NCBI GenBank assembly: GCA_010671965.1
Contig: JAAHIC010000217.1
Location: forward strand, 1 to 7,191
Source of the DNA: Leptolyngbya sp. SIO4C5
GTDB taxonomy: Bacteria; Cyanobacteriota; Cyanobacteriia; Phormidesmidales; Phormidesmidaceae
DNA: 7,191 bases
Direction of reading: 5' to 3'
Shown: positions 6,695-7,191 of the stretch, in pieces
How positions within the stretch are numbered: the stretch's first letter is position 1
Layout: each line of letters starts with the position of its first letter
Made by a program: the position numbers and the translations under genes
The notes under the pieces: generated by a model
What the model saw: only the letters and a program-made list of their open reading frames with translations
The model's database searches: none
Told to the model about the DNA's origin: nothing

Positions 6695-6806
6695 AGGTAG
6701 CAGCCACCCAAAACCTCTTGACTCAGACAATTAGTTATCAGGTATTCGGAGTCCAACTTCTTCTCTTTAAGTATGCGTCGATACATCAACAATCGTGGTT
6801 GTCAGG
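6693..6806 (+). repeat. Left arm of a 114-bp perfect inverted repeat
   Basis: These bases are the exact reverse complement of 7078-7191. The arm covers the first bases of the small gene at 6251-6694 and its upstream region. It is judged to be the native copy, because the gene continues normally out of it. Confidence 0.97.
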
Positions 6807-6946
6807 AACTGAAGTCTTCGTTTAGCCTGAGAGAAAAGTCAGTGCAGTTGCGACTACGCAGGCAAGCTTGCTAATCGCAAATGGATTTCCTGCTGACATG
6901 AATCGCTCATAACGTTCTTTAGCTATTTCAGGAAGGAGTATTCATA
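6807..6946 (+). promoter_or_regulatory. Divergent control region upstream of clpS
   Basis: This is the non-coding part of the spacer between the divergent small gene and clpS, and should hold the clpS promoter. A possible pair TTGCGA with CTAATC about 17 bases downstream is visible near 6849-6877, but the -10 match is poor and I do not rely on it. A small palindrome GCAAGCTTGC lies between the two. The clear signal is the ribosome binding site at the right edge. Confidence 0.3.
6931..6938 (+). promoter_or_regulatory. Ribosome binding site for clpS with a GTG start
   Basis: GGAAGGAG ends eight bases before the GTG at 6947. It is the strongest Shine-Dalgarno in the window and justifies the GTG start. 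The next in-frame ATG is codon 31, inside the conserved ClpS fold. Confidence 0.85.
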
Positions 6947-7117
6947 GTGTCTGTTGAAACGATCGAAAAGCGTTCAACGACTCGCAAGCTAGCACCGCGC
7001 TATCGGGTTCTCTTGCACAATGATGACTATAACTCAATGGAGCATGTCGTCGAAGCCCTGATGAAGACGGTTTCTAGCCTGACAACCACGATTGTTGATG
7101 TATCGACGCATACTTAA
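6947..7117 (+). CDS. clpS: ATP-dependent Clp protease adaptor ClpS, 3'-truncated by the inverted repeat
   Basis: ClpS binds N-degron substrates and hands them to the Clp chaperone (ClpC in cyanobacteria) for degradation in the cytosol. GTG 6947 opens a frame whose first 48 codons look like a normal ClpS: a variable N-terminal tail, then APRYRVLLHNDDYNSMEHVV (16-35) with the substrate-pocket Asn-Asp-Asp at 25-27, then EALMKTVSSLTTT. From codon 49 the frame reads IVDVSTHT and stops. Those codons come from the inverted copy of the upstream region that begins at 7078. A complete ClpS is about 95 residues, so the second half, including the pocket histidine (His66 in E. coli numbering), is missing. 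The last four native codons (Leu-Thr-Thr-Thr) overlap the repeat, suggesting about 10-12 bases of microhomology at the join. The organism very probably has an intact clpS at this locus and the break is a sequence artefact. Confidence 0.9.
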   Translation: MSVETIEKRSTTRKLAPRYRVLLHNDDYNSMEHVVEALMKTVSSLTTTIVDVSTHT

Positions 7118-7191
7118 AGAGAAGAAGTTGGACTCCGAATACCTGATAACTAATTGTCTGAGTCAAGAGGTTTTGGGTGGCTGCTACCTAT
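7078..7191 (-). repeat. Right arm of the 114-bp perfect inverted repeat, running to the window end
   Basis: This is an exact inverted copy of 6693-6806, separated from it by 271 bases that contain the clpS control region and first codons. It replaces the expected second half of clpS. The arm ends exactly at the last base of the window, two bases into the duplicated ATG of the small gene. A perfect copy with no divergence, a microhomology join and an end coinciding with the sequence end all point to a strand-switch chimera instead of an old duplication. Confidence 0.97.

Noticed and set aside
6695..6730. TTG start for the small protein, adding 12 residues
   Set aside because: There is no ribosome binding site before it, and the ATG at 6694 begins the sequence that looks conserved.
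6693..7191. An invertible promoter switch (inverted repeats flanking the clpS control region)
   Set aside because: The 271-base segment between 114-bp arms looks superficially like a phase-variable element. However, the right arm destroys clpS in mid-gene, the left arm is part of an intact neighbouring gene start, no recombinase is nearby, and the arm ends at the window edge. A chimera explains all of this.

Overview
The window is a piece of a cyanobacterial chromosome. It carries psbV (cytochrome c550 of photosystem II), accD of the plastid/cyanobacterial type, cyanobacterial-looking clpS and several genes with a cyanobacterial flavour. The octamer GCGATCGC (HIP1, the highly iterated palindrome of many cyanobacteria) occurs at least 11 times in 7.2 kb, where chance would give well under one. 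I cannot name the species; a Leptolyngbya- or Synechococcus-like lineage is only a guess.

Layout, left to right. 1-157 is an almost perfect palindrome with 74-bp arms. 158-265 is the psbV downstream region. psbV (266-793) and accD (956-1897) lie on the minus strand, accD upstream. 1898-2333 is a 436-bp divergent intergenic region with a candidate promoter for the rightward gene. 2334-3446 (plus) encodes a divergent squalene/phytoene-synthase-family protein. It converges on a small cytosolic thioredoxin-like protein (3475-3792, minus). Next come a UvrD/PcrA-type superfamily 1 helicase (3901-6180, minus) and, upstream of it on the same strand, a small conserved-looking protein (6251-6694, minus). 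Divergent from that gene is clpS (start 6947, plus), which is broken after about 48 codons by an inverted copy of 6693-6806 that runs to the end of the window.

The genes are mostly housekeeping: fatty-acid synthesis (accD), photosystem II lumenal extrinsic subunit (psbV), proteolysis adaptor (clpS), DNA repair helicase, thiol redox and a probable isoprenoid-related enzyme. They do not form one pathway. The only plausible operons are accD-psbV (162-bp gap, psbV with its own strong ribosome binding site) and small protein-helicase (70-bp gap).

The most striking structure is that both ends of the window finish in long inverted repeats: 74-bp arms at the left, and 114-bp perfect arms at the right that destroy clpS. 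The simplest reading is fold-back or chimera formation during whole-genome amplification, library preparation or assembly at the two ends of a contig, not a new biological system. Biological points worth following are a 12-residue C-terminal extension on PsbV beyond the usual terminal tyrosine, and a squalene/phytoene-synthase relative with one intact and one altered aspartate motif. I see no mobile element genes, CRISPR array, tRNA or rRNA.
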